From: Marisa cornuarietis
Taxonomy: Eukaryota; Mollusca; Gastropoda; Architaenioglossa; Ampullariidae
Reading direction: 5' to 3'
Assembly: GCA_004794655.1 (NCBI GenBank)
Contig: SMMW01000614.1
Location: 3,412,501-3,476,500, forward strand
Length of the DNA stretch: 64,000 bases
In this document: positions 1-20,269 of the stretch, piece by piece
Layout of the letters: each line of letters starts with the position of its first letter
How positions within the stretch are numbered: position 1 is the first letter of the stretch
Notes under the pieces: generated by a model
Database searches by the model: none
What the model was told of the DNA's origin: nothing
What the model saw: only the letters and a program-made list of their open reading frames with translations
Translations under genes and position numbers: made by a program

Positions 1-141
1 GCACCGTGCTCGGCATGCCCAAACCTGTACAGGTGCGCCCTGTGCGTGTGTGGCGTTGTGTGGGTATGAGATATTCTGTTACATGATTATGAAAAGGTAT
101 ACAAGAGATTTTGAGCTTCAGCGGTCATGGATTTATTGCAG

Positions 142-8244
<8,103 letters not shown>

Positions 8245-10890
8245 GCAGACAAGGAATTGCCATGCAGACAAACAGTCCGGACCATCCTATGATGCACCTG
8301 ACGTACCGCCGTGTGTGTCGTCACCTGCAGTTACCTGTCCAGCCCCTTATCCCTCCGACCACTGCACCGCAGCCCTCGCGATGTGTGTTGACCACTGACC
8401 AACCTGTCGGCTAGATCAGCGGAGCCTCCTAGAGGTCGTCTCGTCCTGTTGTGTGGAAGCTTGCCTGCAGTTTCAAGGGACATAAATCATTGCGCTGTTC
8501 CTGTCCACGCCAGCAGAAAAAAAACACTTCTTTCCCCTGGTTTTAGACCTGCGAACAGCCTGACGGATGCGTGTCCCTGCCTATAACCTGCCAAAAAAAG
8601 ATTGCGTGAGCCTTATGGGACTTTCCTGTCTCGCACCTGTGGATCACAGGTACGCATGAAAACAGGAGCAAGGTCAGTCTCTGAAAATGGAAGAGAAATC
8701 AAGTTCTACGAAAAGAGACCGGTAATCAATAGGTGCCGAAGAAACAAATCAGAGAAATATTTTGAATGCAACAAAAACATCGAGCTTTCCTCTTGTCTAA
8801 TGACCTCTGACCTTGCCAGCATCATCGGGCGATCATCCCAAGATATCGGATGTCACGGAGGCTGGGGGACCGTTATGCTTGCTCGTCTTCGCCATATCCT
8901 TTATGATGCTGGTGTGTGTGTGAGAGAGAGAGAAAGAGAGGAGACAGAAAGAAACCTGCTGCGTGAAAACGAGGCCATTTGGGGTGCGCATGTTGCTGAA
9001 CTATTTGCACTCGCGGCTTAAAAGAATTTGTCGTAATATTGATGGTCTCAGGATGGGAGGTAAAAGCAAGATTACACGAAAGCCGCTGTGGTCTACACCC
9101 TAAGGATCATCCATATTGGACAATTTCCTCAAGTTGTACTGAACCCCTTTATTTTTGAAGATCTCGTTTAATACACACCATACGACTCCAACTGGATGCT
9201 CAGACTTGTCCATGCGATTGAAACTTTGAGTTAGTGATGAGTATGAATATTTCTCTATCCAAGAGAATATGCGAGTACGTAGGTGCGCGTGTATAACCCT
9301 GCCTGGAACAGACGATCACTAGCGCACACAAATGTTGGTTAAATCCTTTGTTAGCTACGGTTAGGCAGTTCCACTAAATAATTTCTGAATGATCTTTTTT
9401 TTTCTTTTTCTTCTTTCTCCTCCTCTCCTTTTTCTTCTTCTCTTCTAACAGTACCAGCGGCTTCCTCTCATCTCCATGGGAAACAATCCCATCTTCATCC
9501 ACAAAATAAATCTGTCGTATATTTAATCACTATTCAGAAAGTGTATTTCTTTTGAGTCTGACTGTTCTTCAAATACACGCCTCTATGTCAAGATGAACAC
9601 AGACAACATGTTCTGGTAGTCAGCCAGTTTTAATGACAGTCTGAAGCATTGTCTTCTCCTTGTCCTATTAGGAAAATTAAATTTGCATGATATGAATGCT
9701 TTAAAGACAGGCCACACAAACTGTGGCGCTGATTACCGAGTTTCTAAAGCTCTGTCGGTCTTTCTTATTGTTCTGAGAATGGTTTTGTCGCTTTAGAGGG
9801 TGTCCCCAACTGCCAAAGGAAATGATCGCTTTTTTTTAAAATACAAGGTGTAACACCATACTCTTACTCTTTACCATTAAGTGCGTTATTGTTTCAAATT
9901 TGTGCAATTCTTAGCTTATTTTTTCAACAAAAAAAAAAGATTATTTTTATGCTTCTTAAATGGAAATCCCTAATTATCGAGTTTTGTTGCCTGGTGACAA
10001 ATAATTTGTTGTGTGGACATGTCTACAAAGCATTAACGGGAAGGTGGGTAGTGGGAAGAACAATCACAATCTCAAGATGCTGTCATTTACACAGTACAAG
10101 GACCAGCACGATGAAATTAAGGGTCAGTTAGTCGTTTAGTGTTTACGCAAAGGTTCCCGAGGGGCCAGCAAAAACATTGTGGTTGTGTATGCTGACATGG
10201 CAATGTGTACAATGTGTATGTGGTGTATATGCACCTTTTTCATTAGCTTCACGCCTCATCGATTCGTTTTTCTTCCCCCAAAATGTATAGACGTACGTGT
10301 ATTTGAACATTTTGTACATGGTTGTGTCTTTGTATAGCGGTATCCTTTCCAAATTAGGTATGGTTACTTGATAAATTGATGTGATAACAAATCCTGCAAA
10401 AAAAGTTTATATATTTTACTGCCTATTGTTCCTTTGACTGTGGGCTTGTTCCTTGCCAGTCACCTCCACCACCACGACCACCACCGCCATCGCCTTGATC
10501 TTGTCCAACACCGCCACCACCACCACCATCAGCACCACCGCAACTGTCACCGCCGCCACTACCAGCAGCACCATTACCACAATTTCTGTCCCACGAAACC
10601 AAAATAAATATTTCTATTATATCCATGAATACAAGTACTACTTTCCTTAGATGACAGTAAAGTTCATTACGTCCATTCGATTGAGTTGAATTGTTTGTTT
10701 TTAGTTTTGCTTGCTTCTTAACTAGACTTTACAAATTGTCTTTAATGGGGCTTGCTTGTGTGGAACGAATGTGTCGAGAAATGTTACGGGAAAAAGGATA
10801 AAAGGTTAAGAGGTGAGTTTGCAACTAGAACCAAGTGTCATTTTATTTCATATCCTACCTTCCACATAATAAGCTATAATAAAGGTCATG
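8245..10890 (+). other. SCYL2 3' UTR and intergenic DNA, no gene seen
   Basis: The first part is probably 3' UTR: an AATAAA signal lies at 9505-9510, about 1.26 kb after the stop. A 139-codon open frame at 8602-9021 has no recognisable motif and runs into a GAGAGA repeat, so I do not call it. A CCA/CAC-rich tract (10,455-10,580) explains the Thr- and Gly-rich frames there. Confidence 0.5.
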
Positions 10891-10904
10891 GAATTACCTT
10901 TTCG

Positions 10905-11115
10905 GTTCGTTGGGGAGTGAGATGTTAGAAACCTCAATTTTCTGGGGGCCAGCTTTACGTGTGCCTTACCTTATCCAACCATCTAAGGAGGTCAGGTACC
11001 CATTCCCGACAGCTAAAGGAAGTTTGATGCGCTACACGGGTATCGAACCGGCGCGCCCCTCTTTTCGGAAGCCATCGCTCTTATCACCCAGCTATCCACT
11101 CCCCCCATCCCCCCA
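10905..11115 (-). mobile_element. tRNA-derived SINE, - strand
   Basis: On the - strand the head holds a tRNA-like RNA polymerase III promoter. The A-box-like TAGCTGGGTGATAAGAGC is at about 11094-11077 and the B-box GGTTCGATACCC at about 11049-11038, with spacing normal for a tRNA. The 3' body (towards 10,905) is not tRNA-like and its end is uncertain. It is not a functional tRNA: no acceptor-stem pairing or CCA context is visible. It directly abuts a LINE fragment on the other strand. Confidence 0.6.
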
Positions 11116-11138
11116 AAAAAGTAACTATCGTGTAAACA

Positions 11139-12172
11139 TTGCATGATGGGAACATCGGAGACGGCCTTGCTGAAGTCATCGAAGTATTGTATACGACCTC
11201 AACAAGCGTAGTACTGCTAGATAACCAAATAGGAGCTTACTTCCACACAACAGTAGCCGTACGTCAAGGGTGCCCCTATCACCAACGCTTTTCAACATCT
11301 TATTCAAGAACATCATGGGTGAAACCCTCCACGACCATCACACTTCCATTTCCACCGGTGGAGGTCCTATTTACAACCTACGCGCTGCAGATGACATCGA
11401 TCTGATAGCTTACACTAACAGACCCTATATACCAACAGACGGAATAGAATAGAGACCAAGACTGACAAGAGTAATGTTATTGCTATTACCCATTGGCAAA
11501 GCAGTTATCTGCATGAACGGGTTACGGCTCGTAGAGGAAGACGATTTTAAATACTTGGCAGCCATCCCCTCCTAAAACGAATGATCGCGACAGATATCCA
11601 CATAAGGATCGCGAAAGCAGCAGCGGCAATGGTTAGGATGGCCGCTGTTTGGGGCAGCCGTAACATCAGATTTACTACAAAGGATAGACTATCTGGACAA
11701 GTCCATCGTAGTACTGATCCTACCTTATGAAAGTAAAACGTGGACTCCGCTTGCCGATACTGAGAGGAACATTTTGGCATTCGACAACGAGTGCTTGATG
11801 AGGTTGCTCCGGATCTCGCACATCAAACCTGCGACTGTAGGTAGCACGGTTGCCACACTTGAAGGACACCAAGAACGCCTACTTGCTACAGTCGGGTGGC
11901 GCAAGCTGGTCTGGTATGGCCAAGTGACCCGACATGACACACTGTCCTTCAAGGTACATTGGAGGGTGATCGATGCTGCGGTGGCCAGAGGAAGAACTGG
12001 CTTATGAGCGTGAAGGAGCGGTCTGGTCATCCTGCTTGCTATCCCCCAAGACAGGCGGGAATGGCAGGCCTTGTCCGCTGCCGCGTCTATCCTTTTACCC
12101 CCACCCCTACCCAACAAGCCACCCAGCCACAACGAACGATACCACTCAAGGGACGAATGACTGATTCTGAGA
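11139..12172 (+). mobile_element. Decayed LINE retrotransposon, reverse transcriptase 3' part
   Basis: Pieces of a non-LTR reverse transcriptase lie in order but in shifting frames. VRQGCP at about 11259-11276 runs across a frameshift into LSPTLFNILFKNIMGETL. LRAADDIDLIA, the degenerate (F/Y)xDD active-site region, follows near 11,380. Further on are AFDNECLMRLLRIS and LLATVGWRKLVWYGQVTRHDTLS (11,780-11,960), typical of the LINE C-terminal region. The last frame ends at TGA near 12,160. A deletion near 11,450 removes the thumb region. The 5' part (endonuclease) is absent. Non-functional relic. Confidence 0.8.
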
Positions 12173-12180
12173 TTAGCTGA

Positions 12181-12918
12181 GAACAGCGAAAACAGGAACA
12201 AACGACAATTTTAAAAACATAAAAAAACTCAAAAGAGCTTGACGCAAAATTAAATTCCTTTTAAATGTCGTAGCTGTATTTCAAAACGCGGTCGCTATAC
12301 CACGTTATATTAATCAAAATAATGAGAAAGAGTTTTTTTTTAACAAAAAAAGGTAAAATGTGTTCCAGGTCAAACAAAGCAATTATCAAAAAGTTAAAAA
12401 ATACAATTACAGATAAGAACATGCGAACTATTTCAGCTGTCAATTTTATAAACATTGAGATTAACGGAAATAAAACTGTTTAACCAGCACTATGTAAAAA
12501 AAGCATAGAAAGGGAAAATCAGACATTAATATCATGTGATACCTACCCCCTCCACCCCCTCCCACTTTTAACCCCTTGACCATGTCACAGACACTCGCGA
12601 ACACGCAGACGCCGGGACATTTGCACGTTCTTTTTTCTTCATCCAAAACAACTCTGCCTCTTTTGCAGGCCTGCATACATTTAATTGCATGAACAAAATA
12701 TGTTAAAAACTTAATAAAATTATACGATAATTACTCTAGCAAAGCTAATTTTCTTAATATAATCGTAAAACTTACTAATTAATTAATCACTCTAATTAAC
12801 AAGTATTCTATAATAAAGTACTTAGATGTACTTAAATACACTCTTGATAATATTCAAAATTCCAGTCACTGGGAACTGATGATTCACGAAATTCCAAAAA
12901 AAACTAACTACATATATT

Positions 12919-12965
<47 letters not shown>

Positions 12966-13057
12966 TAAACCAAACCATAGACGCTGTCACTCGGGGACAG
13001 ACGTTACAACACAAAACTCGCCGCTGCCTCTCGGGGACGAGCGACCACAACATATAC
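12181..13057. other. AT-rich intergenic DNA with (CA)n microsatellite
   Basis: No coding signal. A (CA)n run lies at about 12,919-12,963. Just after it come two imperfect units containing CTCGGGGAC (12,975-13,060), separated from related sequence by the MITE that follows. Confidence 0.5.
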
Positions 13058-13331
13058 TCCAGGGGTCAGTTGCACAACACATTTCTAATTTTAAACCCTT
13101 TTGGCCTTAAATCTTGTTAGATAATCAGTTTAAAGTGCACACCACAATTTTAGAATTTTTAAAACTAAAACTGCTTTAAGTAAGATAAAGTTGTTAAAAT
13201 CTGACTTTCCGTCCTGTCAGTACAATTTTTTGTGTATGTTCTTGTGCAATGCATCAAAATGGCAGAGAGAGATTTTGCTGCTTAAGAACAGTTTTAAGGT
13301 TTAGAAACGTGTTGTGCAACTGGCCCCTGGA
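13058..13331. mobile_element. MITE-like element with terminal inverted repeats (274 bp)
   Basis: The left end reads TCCAGGGGTCAGTTGCACAA and the right end, read on the other strand, TCCAGGGGCCAGTTGCACAA. Imperfect pairing continues inward (ACACATTTCTAA against ACACGTTTCTAA, then TTTAAAC-like sequence). There is no ORF inside. This is the structure of a short non-autonomous DNA transposon. No clear target-site duplication could be read, so the superfamily is open. Confidence 0.7.
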
Positions 13332-15640
13332 CAACAACTCCAACTATAATTCACAAAACAACAACACTCTTCACATATTCCAGTGCATCTTCCAGGCCCC
13401 GTAGACTTTACGGCCCATCTCCCGGCCCTCTATTGACAGTTATAACAAAGAAATTACTAATACTTATCTATATCTTTCTTTTTAAAGAAATTTGGAAATA
13501 TTCAACTTATATATAAAAAATCAGGAATACACAAAAATATGAAATACCACACGTACGTACTTTCTAGGAAGACGCAGCCTCCACTCCCCTACACGCAGTG
13601 TCTCTTCACTTGCTGTGTCTCTTTGAGAAGTGAAGCGCTGGCCGACGACAATTAATTAAATACTCTTTCCACTTTCTTTTCCCACTATCTAAAAAAAAAA
13701 CCCAAAACAACCTATGAGTCATGCACCAGGCGCGACTCGGCCACCCGTGCTGTACTGACTATTAGCCTCATGTCACCCTCTGTGATAGACCAACACTAAG
13801 GCAAATAAAGTACATTTCAACAGGTGTGCCCTGACTTTACAGAAATAGCAACAATTTTTCTCAAAATTTGCTCAAAAACAATTAATGTGTTAGAACTTAA
13901 CGGAACAAGGTAGCATGTCACTACATCTATTATGAATATATTATGAACAATAAAAAAGCAGTAACAGATGTTATTACACATATTACCACCTGTTCTTTTA
14001 TTGCCTGTCTAATAATTGTTTAATTTTTTTATACGTTAGACGTTTATTTTATTGCACACTTGATATCTCTTTAACTATACGATGGACGCACTCTTATGTA
14101 TGTGTGACACTATTAAACATATATTTCTGTTGTTAAATACTTGTACCCGGGCTCACGTCCTTGCTTGCCTCAGTCGGGTACATTTTGAAAGCTATATAAT
14201 GACTCCACCTTTATGAATGAAATATTCAGGACAGACTGTAAACTTCTATTTGCAAAGGGGGTGTGTGCTGTTTGTGCCTCAGCCATGTATATATGTTGTC
14301 GGCAAGGACAGTACATAAACCGGAGCAATTAAAACTACAAACCCTACTCTCATATCATTCATGTACCCAATTACGAAAAGAGTATCGCTTTATGAGCCCA
14401 CTTTACCTAGAGCCAGGTATGGTATCTCCATTAGTCTCAGATTAGTGCTTCACAACATTTAAACTATTTAATTATATATTAATCGGAAAGTTTCCTAAGA
14501 CGGTAGGAACAGTAAAGCTGAGCGACATGCAGCTACTCACTAATTGAATTCTTTCCAATTTTCCTCACACACAATCTCTCTCTTTAATTAACGTGTTGGG
14601 CTCGCCGCGCTAACCACCTGTTGTGACGTCAGAGCACCCTGCTTGTTGCTCACCAAGACTGTGTGTCTCCACGCTGCCATCGTGTTGTGCCCGTTGCTCT
14701 CTCTCTCTCTCTTGTTGCCCGCTGCAAGGTATTACCGACAAAAGGTACCCCCTACACACACACCTCCACACCACTCCTCCCTTCTAGGCCTCCAGGGGTC
14801 CATAACAAGCATACATTCAGCACAGGCACACCTGTATCTGTGAAAAGAACACGGACAAGATTTGCCGGCGGTGAGGGCTGACGAGTTTGCTCGAAAGGAA
14901 AGTCAGAGTGAACTCCGACTCAGCCGTCGGTTTCGACGTAAACAAAGTATCTGGGCTGAAAGTTTAGCCTAGTATTTCTCGTACCTTCCTGCTTTTTATG
15001 CCTAATGGACCCCATTCGTCCACAGACGTGGGTCTGTGCTGGTGTTACTGTTGCTCCGCGCTAGTCAGTGTAGAGGGGGGGGGTGTGCTTGCACACACTG
15101 GCGGGTGTCTCGTCCGCACTGGAGCGCGACCGAGGTGTTTGTTCATCTCGACTGACACCCGACGGTATTGGAGGAGCTACTCCTAAGAGCCACCTGTGTT
15201 ATCTGTCTTGAAGTTGAGACAGTGACGAATGTTGTGAAGATGCTGTGGCCTAGCGGTTGAATAGAACACTCGGTGAGTAAACATCCAGAACTTAATTAAC
15301 TCGGATGTATTATTTACTAAGACTGCACGGTAGTCCCAGCTCGTTGCACAGTTTCCATGATTTATTTTTTATTATTAAGCATGACCTCATGTTATTAGCA
15401 TTTTAAATGAAAGAGCATTAGTTCTAGGTTTTCTCTCTGCCTCCACAAAGTAATAGTCACTTTGTAAAACACGCTCTGCTGACTTTCTGTGTGTGTGTGT
15501 GTGTCCATGCTATTGTCCGTGTTAGTTTTATTTTTCCCTTATGTCGCCTTCCACCCTTTTAATCTACGTGATCTGTGAGAGGGTGTAATGCACCACCGTA
15601 CGAGGTCAAGAGTTATACATATGTTAGAGAGCTCATATAT
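13332..15640. other. Intergenic DNA, no gene seen
   Basis: AT-rich sequence with short GC-richer islands (13,390-13,430, 13,720-13,790, 14,860-15,180). One TGACGTCA motif lies at 14,624-14,631. Short open frames near 14,650-15,190 show no family motif and no convincing splice structure. A tRNA A-box-like stretch, TGGCCTAGCGG, near 15,247 has no B-box after it. Confidence 0.4.
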
Positions 15641-15644
15641 TATA

Positions 15645-16131
15645 TATGTGTGAGAGAGAGAGAGTCTGTGTGTATATGTGTATGCGTATGTGTGTTTCTG
15701 TGTGTCTCTATGTGTATATTTATGTGTGTTTCCATGTGTCTCTATGTGTGTACCTGTCTATGTATGTATATTTGCGTATGTGTATCTCCATGTGTCGGTG
15801 TGTATGTGTATGTATTTGCGTATGTGTATCTCCATGTGTCGGTGTGTATGTGTATACATTTCTATGTGCATGCATGTGTGTATGTTTGTGGGTATGTACG
15901 TGTGTATATGTATGAGTTTGTGTATATGTGTGAATGGGTATGTATATATGTATGCGTGTTTCTATGTGTATGTGTGTACATGTCTATATATATGTGTGTG
16001 TGCATGTGTGTCTGTGTACGTGTTTCTGTGTATGTATGTCTGTGTATGCGTGTATGTGTATATATGCATGTATGTGTACGTGTATGCGTATGTATGTGTA
16101 TGTATACGTGGGTATGTTTGTGCATGTGTGT
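15645..16131 (+). repeat. Long degenerate (TATGTG)n array
   Basis: About 490 bp of TG-alternating sequence with a TATGTG-like unit and scattered variants. All six frames stay open over parts of it, giving false Cys/Val/Tyr-rich and Thr/His-rich proteins. It ends about 300 bp upstream of the profilin-like start codon. Confidence 0.9.
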
Positions 16132-16161
16132 TAAAAATTAACGTGACTTTGACACGATTAA

Positions 16162-16188
16162 TGACGTCATGATAGCGCAGTGACGTCA
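16162..16188 (+). promoter_or_regulatory. Pair of perfect CRE motifs upstream of the profilin-like gene
   Basis: The palindromic cAMP-response element TGACGTCA occurs twice, at 16,162-16,169 and 16,181-16,188, start-to-start 19 bp. They lie about 240-270 bp upstream of the ATG at 16,429, a normal promoter distance. CREB/CREM/ATF binding is inferred from the motif. Confidence 0.55.
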
Positions 16189-16428
16189 GAACAAACTCCT
16201 CCACTTGACCTTCACACATTTCTCGTGTCTTTCAGAGTTTGCGCTGCTGTTCAAACCTCTGAGGATACAGGATTCTGAGGCACATGTACATTGAGAAAAA
16301 CCAGCTTAAAAAGGGAAAAAAAAACCAAGAAACTTGCTCAAACAACGTTTCGCTGGAGACTCCTTTAGCTGAGTGAGCCCTCTCTGTAGCGACGTGACAA
16401 CACAAGGTAGCAAACTCCACAGGTAAAA

Positions 16429-18798
16429 ATGACATGGATGGAATTTTTAAGTAACCTGCTTCAGACTACACACAAGATAGACAAGGCGGCAGTGTTTAAC
16501 TTGCGGGGGCAGCCCATCGCCACATCACAGGACCTTCAGGTAAGTCGACACCTGTGATGAGTCTTGTTTGACATCTTCTTGCAACTAGGAGGATTTCATA
16601 ACCGCATACACCCCACCCCCTACCCTCCAAGTGTGTACCATATGCTTCACGTTTACTTGAGCGTTCGCACCCAACCATATGCATTGATATTGCTTCTCTT
16701 TATTTTGTTATGTTCACGACAGGAAGAGAAAAACACGAGATAAGGCATGCTTCGTATTCTGTCGTTTTAAAATCTAAACAAAACACCACTGATCGCTTAA
16801 CACATTGGTGGTGTTTGTCTATGCATTGGATTTTTAAAAAAATTAGTCACAATTGATTTGTATCTGATGTGGCGGTAGTTATGAATTAGTCACATCAGTT
16901 CCCATGGCTTTACCTCTGCTCAGTACCTACAGCCTTATGTAAACCCTGTGAGGCTATAAGGGAGGGCTACACACAAGACGGGGATCTTTAGATTTTAATT
17001 ATCAGTCGACCCCCTATGGGTAGCTAATCCTGGGGTTGTGGTCTCTCAGGGCCGTATTTGTAAAGCGAAGTTAGGTCCTCACCCAGGGTTGAATGGAAGA
17101 AATCAAGGATAAACTTCTAGTCTCTGTAATTTCGGTGGACTGTCTAGAGTCTAGACCCCACTGAAATACTTAAGCTTTGCCTTGAAATTTTCCGATCCAC
17201 GGTCAGTTCTTACTGTTCCTATGTATATTTCCTAGGAAATTAAAAATTTTCGTGGATTTCGAATCTACGGCAATATTTTTAGTCTAGCTTCCCGGTATAG
17301 AATAATTTGAAACAAAGGTAAATGTTGCCCCACAATATTCAGATTATTCAGGAGTGAGGGGCTCAAGGCCGTAGATCTCAAGGTGTGTGTGTGTGTGTGT
17401 GTTGACGGGTCCCACTGCCTATCTCTTAAGCTCCAGTGATTTCCAACCTTCTAAAGGATCAGGTACACATTCAACTATGAGACGCCAAGAGGGGAATTTT
17501 TATAAGTTTCTCTCGCAACTAATTATAGAATGCATTCCATAGCTATACAATCCATTCTTAAATTGTAGAATTCATTTTATAACCAAATAGAGAAACATTA
17601 AGTAAAACCAAAGTATTTCATTTATACTGTGTTTAAGAAGTTGCAAATGAGACTAGTTTAGTATACAATTCAATGTTTTATTAATAGAAATGCATTCTAT
17701 AATTTTAGATTTAAATTTTATAGCTAGAATATATTCTATAACTATAGAATCGAATTGCTTATATAAAATGGATAACATCTTCTCAGCATAACATAAATGA
17801 AAAACTTTTGTTGACTCAAATTTTGTCTCTATAATTATAGAATGAACTTTATAGCTATCGAATGCATTCTGTAATTATAAAATAAATTATATAGCTAGAG
17901 GAGATTTATGTGTCCAACAGACTAATGCGCACCTCGTTCACTATTTTCGTCCAGTTTCTTCATTTCAGAGAAACGTTATTTCTTTGTTTAGCCACATCTC
18001 TAAGGTGAGGACAACCTGGTTCTACGCTGGGTTTTGTGATATATATATATATATCATAGAGAAAGAAATTTATAATCACTTATTTTCTCATATTACTAGC
18101 ATCTAACGTTGAAAGTTTACGGAAAAAATACAAAAATATAATGGCAGGATATTCTGAGATAGCAGCACTTTTAAACAGAACCTGAGACAGCAACACTTAC
18201 AAAGAACCAAAATGGCGGCTAGTCGATTTCCAGCAGGACCAGCCAGAGTCTATTAATTAGTTTCAGATCCATGGTTTCAGTGGACTGTAGATGTAAGTAT
18301 AATGAGGGAAGACAGCTGTACACAACTAGAACTAGACATTATTCATACTATCGAAACATGTTAAAACGGTATAATCACTGATACTACTTTCAGGTAACAG
18401 AGAGTGACGGTAAGGCATTGCTCCGCTGCCTGGAGGAGCACTTCCCCAGCCTTGCTTGCGTGCACATCGACGGCACTGACTTCCGCTGTTTCCAAGGCAC
18501 TAATGATGCTGTGGTTGGCACGGCGAAGAGTAACAAAGGGCGGGTGCTGGTGGCTCGGCGCACGGAGGAAGCGCTGATACTGGTGATGGGTGACTCGGGG
18601 AGTCACGGGTCCTTTCTCTTTGAGTTGCAGAAGAATTTGCTGGAACGTTCACGAGGGCAGATGGCGCCACAACAACAGCAGCAGCAGCAATCTTCCGCCA
18701 AGGAAAACAGTCAAGAACGGCAGGAATTGCCAGTTCTGCCGAAGTTGCCATACCCGTCTGTCAGTCAAGAACAAGTGCTAATTTCATTGGAAAACTGA
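16429..18798 (+). CDS. Profilin-like protein with Gln-rich C-terminal extension
   Basis: Two exons, 16,429-16,539 (37 codons) and 18,394-18,798, join in phase 0 to give 171 residues. Profilins bind actin monomers and poly-proline ligands. Exon 1 reads MTWMEFLSNLLQ then KIDKAAVFNLRGQPIATS, the profilin N-terminal helix (Trp at residue 3) and first strand. Exon 2 holds IDGTDFRC and ALILVMGDSGSHGSFLFEL, matching the LVLLMG..GVHGG segment of animal profilin-1/2/3 types, including the actin-side His. The C-terminal helix lacks the usual His/Tyr pair for poly-proline. It is followed by a tail of about 45 residues with seven glutamines. An AATAAA lies at 19,181-19,186. Closest type could be profilin-3 or -4; paralogue not resolved. 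Confidence 0.75.
17515..17905. repeat. AT-rich palindromic repeat cluster in the profilin intron
   Basis: Variants of TATAGAATGCATTCTATAA, itself nearly palindromic, recur at about 17,525-17,585, 17,690-17,755 and 17,835-17,895. They alternate with TTTATAGCTA. Unrelated AT-rich DNA separates the clusters. No coding capacity. Confidence 0.7.
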
Positions 18799-20142
18799 CG
18801 AATAATAACTAAGTTCTGCTAGCAGAAAAACCCGCCGTGTTTCACGCCTCACCGTGTTCTTAAAAAAAAAAAACCCAAAAGATGAATCCTAAAACAAACG
18901 AAAAAAAAAACCCCACCAGTTTGTAATAGTAAGCAGGAAGAAACTCTTTTTGATTCAATGTTTTGTTGTGAAATTCTAGCAAGACTGTCTTGACAAAACA
19001 AACAAAATAGCAAACGCATCTTTTGGTCAAGACTATAGATTGTCTGCACTGTTCAACCTCCCTCATCAATCCATCCACATTCCCCACAAAGGTCACAATA
19101 GTAATCCATGCCATAATCGTTTCATTTGCTCAACGACTTTATTGACCCATGTGTGCCTTACACATTAAATTGCCTAAAATAATAAAAATGCTTTCCCTAA
19201 AAAAAAGGATAAAAGAATATCACGGCATGCGTTGAGATCAAAGTATAACCATCCACACCTGTGGTGCAGGTGGTAGCGGGACGCATTTAATCCCATAATG
19301 TCACGTTTTCGTTTTGACGCTGCAATATTTTTCATTCGTCTGTTCTAAGACTTTCATTATCTACAAATATATTATATTACAACTTTGCTAATATTTGTTC
19401 TCTGCATAAACTGTCGAAGCTGTTTGCATTTAATACGTGAGCTTCTTGTAATACTCATTAACATGCATGCCTAAATGAGTTAAAATAAAGACTTTAAACA
19501 CACAATAAGTTAAAATTTGTATATGAAGACAGAAAAACGTTGCAGAAATGTTCATTATTTTTACGTTCTATAAAATGCACGTATCTTCATATCGTCTCAG
19601 TTCGCATACACTGGCTCCACTAGAAAACAAATTTGTTTGAGACACATGCAGGTTTGAGAGCTATGTTGACTCATTTGGCTTGTGCATTTCTGGTGACATT
19701 TAATCCACAACTGACATGATTGCTGATGATTAACACGTCAGCTCGGTACACTAAAATAAAAGTGGCATTTCTAATGTCACTTGCCACATGCTGGTGGTTA
19801 TCAAGAGTATGATTGGAACAGTTCGCACCTAGGTCTGCTTTATTAAGCTGTTATTTTTTACCGTACGGGTCGTTCGTGTCAAACTTCCTAATATGCTGTT
19901 ATCGTTTTCGTTTTATGTTAGCGTGCATAACGTGTGTCTGTATTTACTTGGTACGCGAGTAGGTGTATCTGTCGTAAAAGTGCGCATGTCTGTTATATGC
20001 GAATATCGGTGCATGGCTATTGGTTATTCTGTTTAGCATATCATTTCTGTAAAACTCTGAGCATATTCTTGGAAAAGCGCTATATAAATGTTCATTATTA
20101 TTATTATTATTGTTTTACAGAAATGTAGATTAGGAGCGCGCG

Positions 20143-20184
<42 letters not shown>

Positions 20185-20269
20185 GAGAGAGTGGGAGAGA
20201 GAGAAAGAAAGGAGGTATAGTGTTTTACACCGATTTAGCAACTAAAGGCTATATCACGGGAAAGTACTG
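18799..20269 (+). other. Profilin-like 3' UTR and intergenic DNA
   Basis: A poly(A) signal AATAAA at 19,181 probably ends the profilin-like transcript. The remainder is AT-rich without genes. A SINE/LINE-tail-like end lies at about 20,070-20,112: AGCGCTATATAAATG followed by (ATT)n. A (CG)n(CA)n microsatellite follows at 20,137-20,182. Confidence 0.5.

Noticed and set aside
8602..9021. 139-codon ORF downstream of SCYL2
   Set aside because: No recognisable domain, no in-frame neighbour exon, ends in a GAGAGA repeat; most likely chance in 3' UTR/intergenic DNA.
10423..10650. Gly-rich (-) and Thr-rich (+) ORFs
   Set aside because: Produced by a CCA/CAC low-complexity tract.
15240..15280. tRNA gene
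   Set aside because: Only an A-box-like TGGCCTAGCGG is visible; no B-box or stem pairing follows.
15575..16219. Several Cys/Val/Tyr- or Thr/His-rich ORFs up to 188 codons
   Set aside because: They arise from the degenerate TATGTG array, which stays open in several frames at once; no complexity or splice support.
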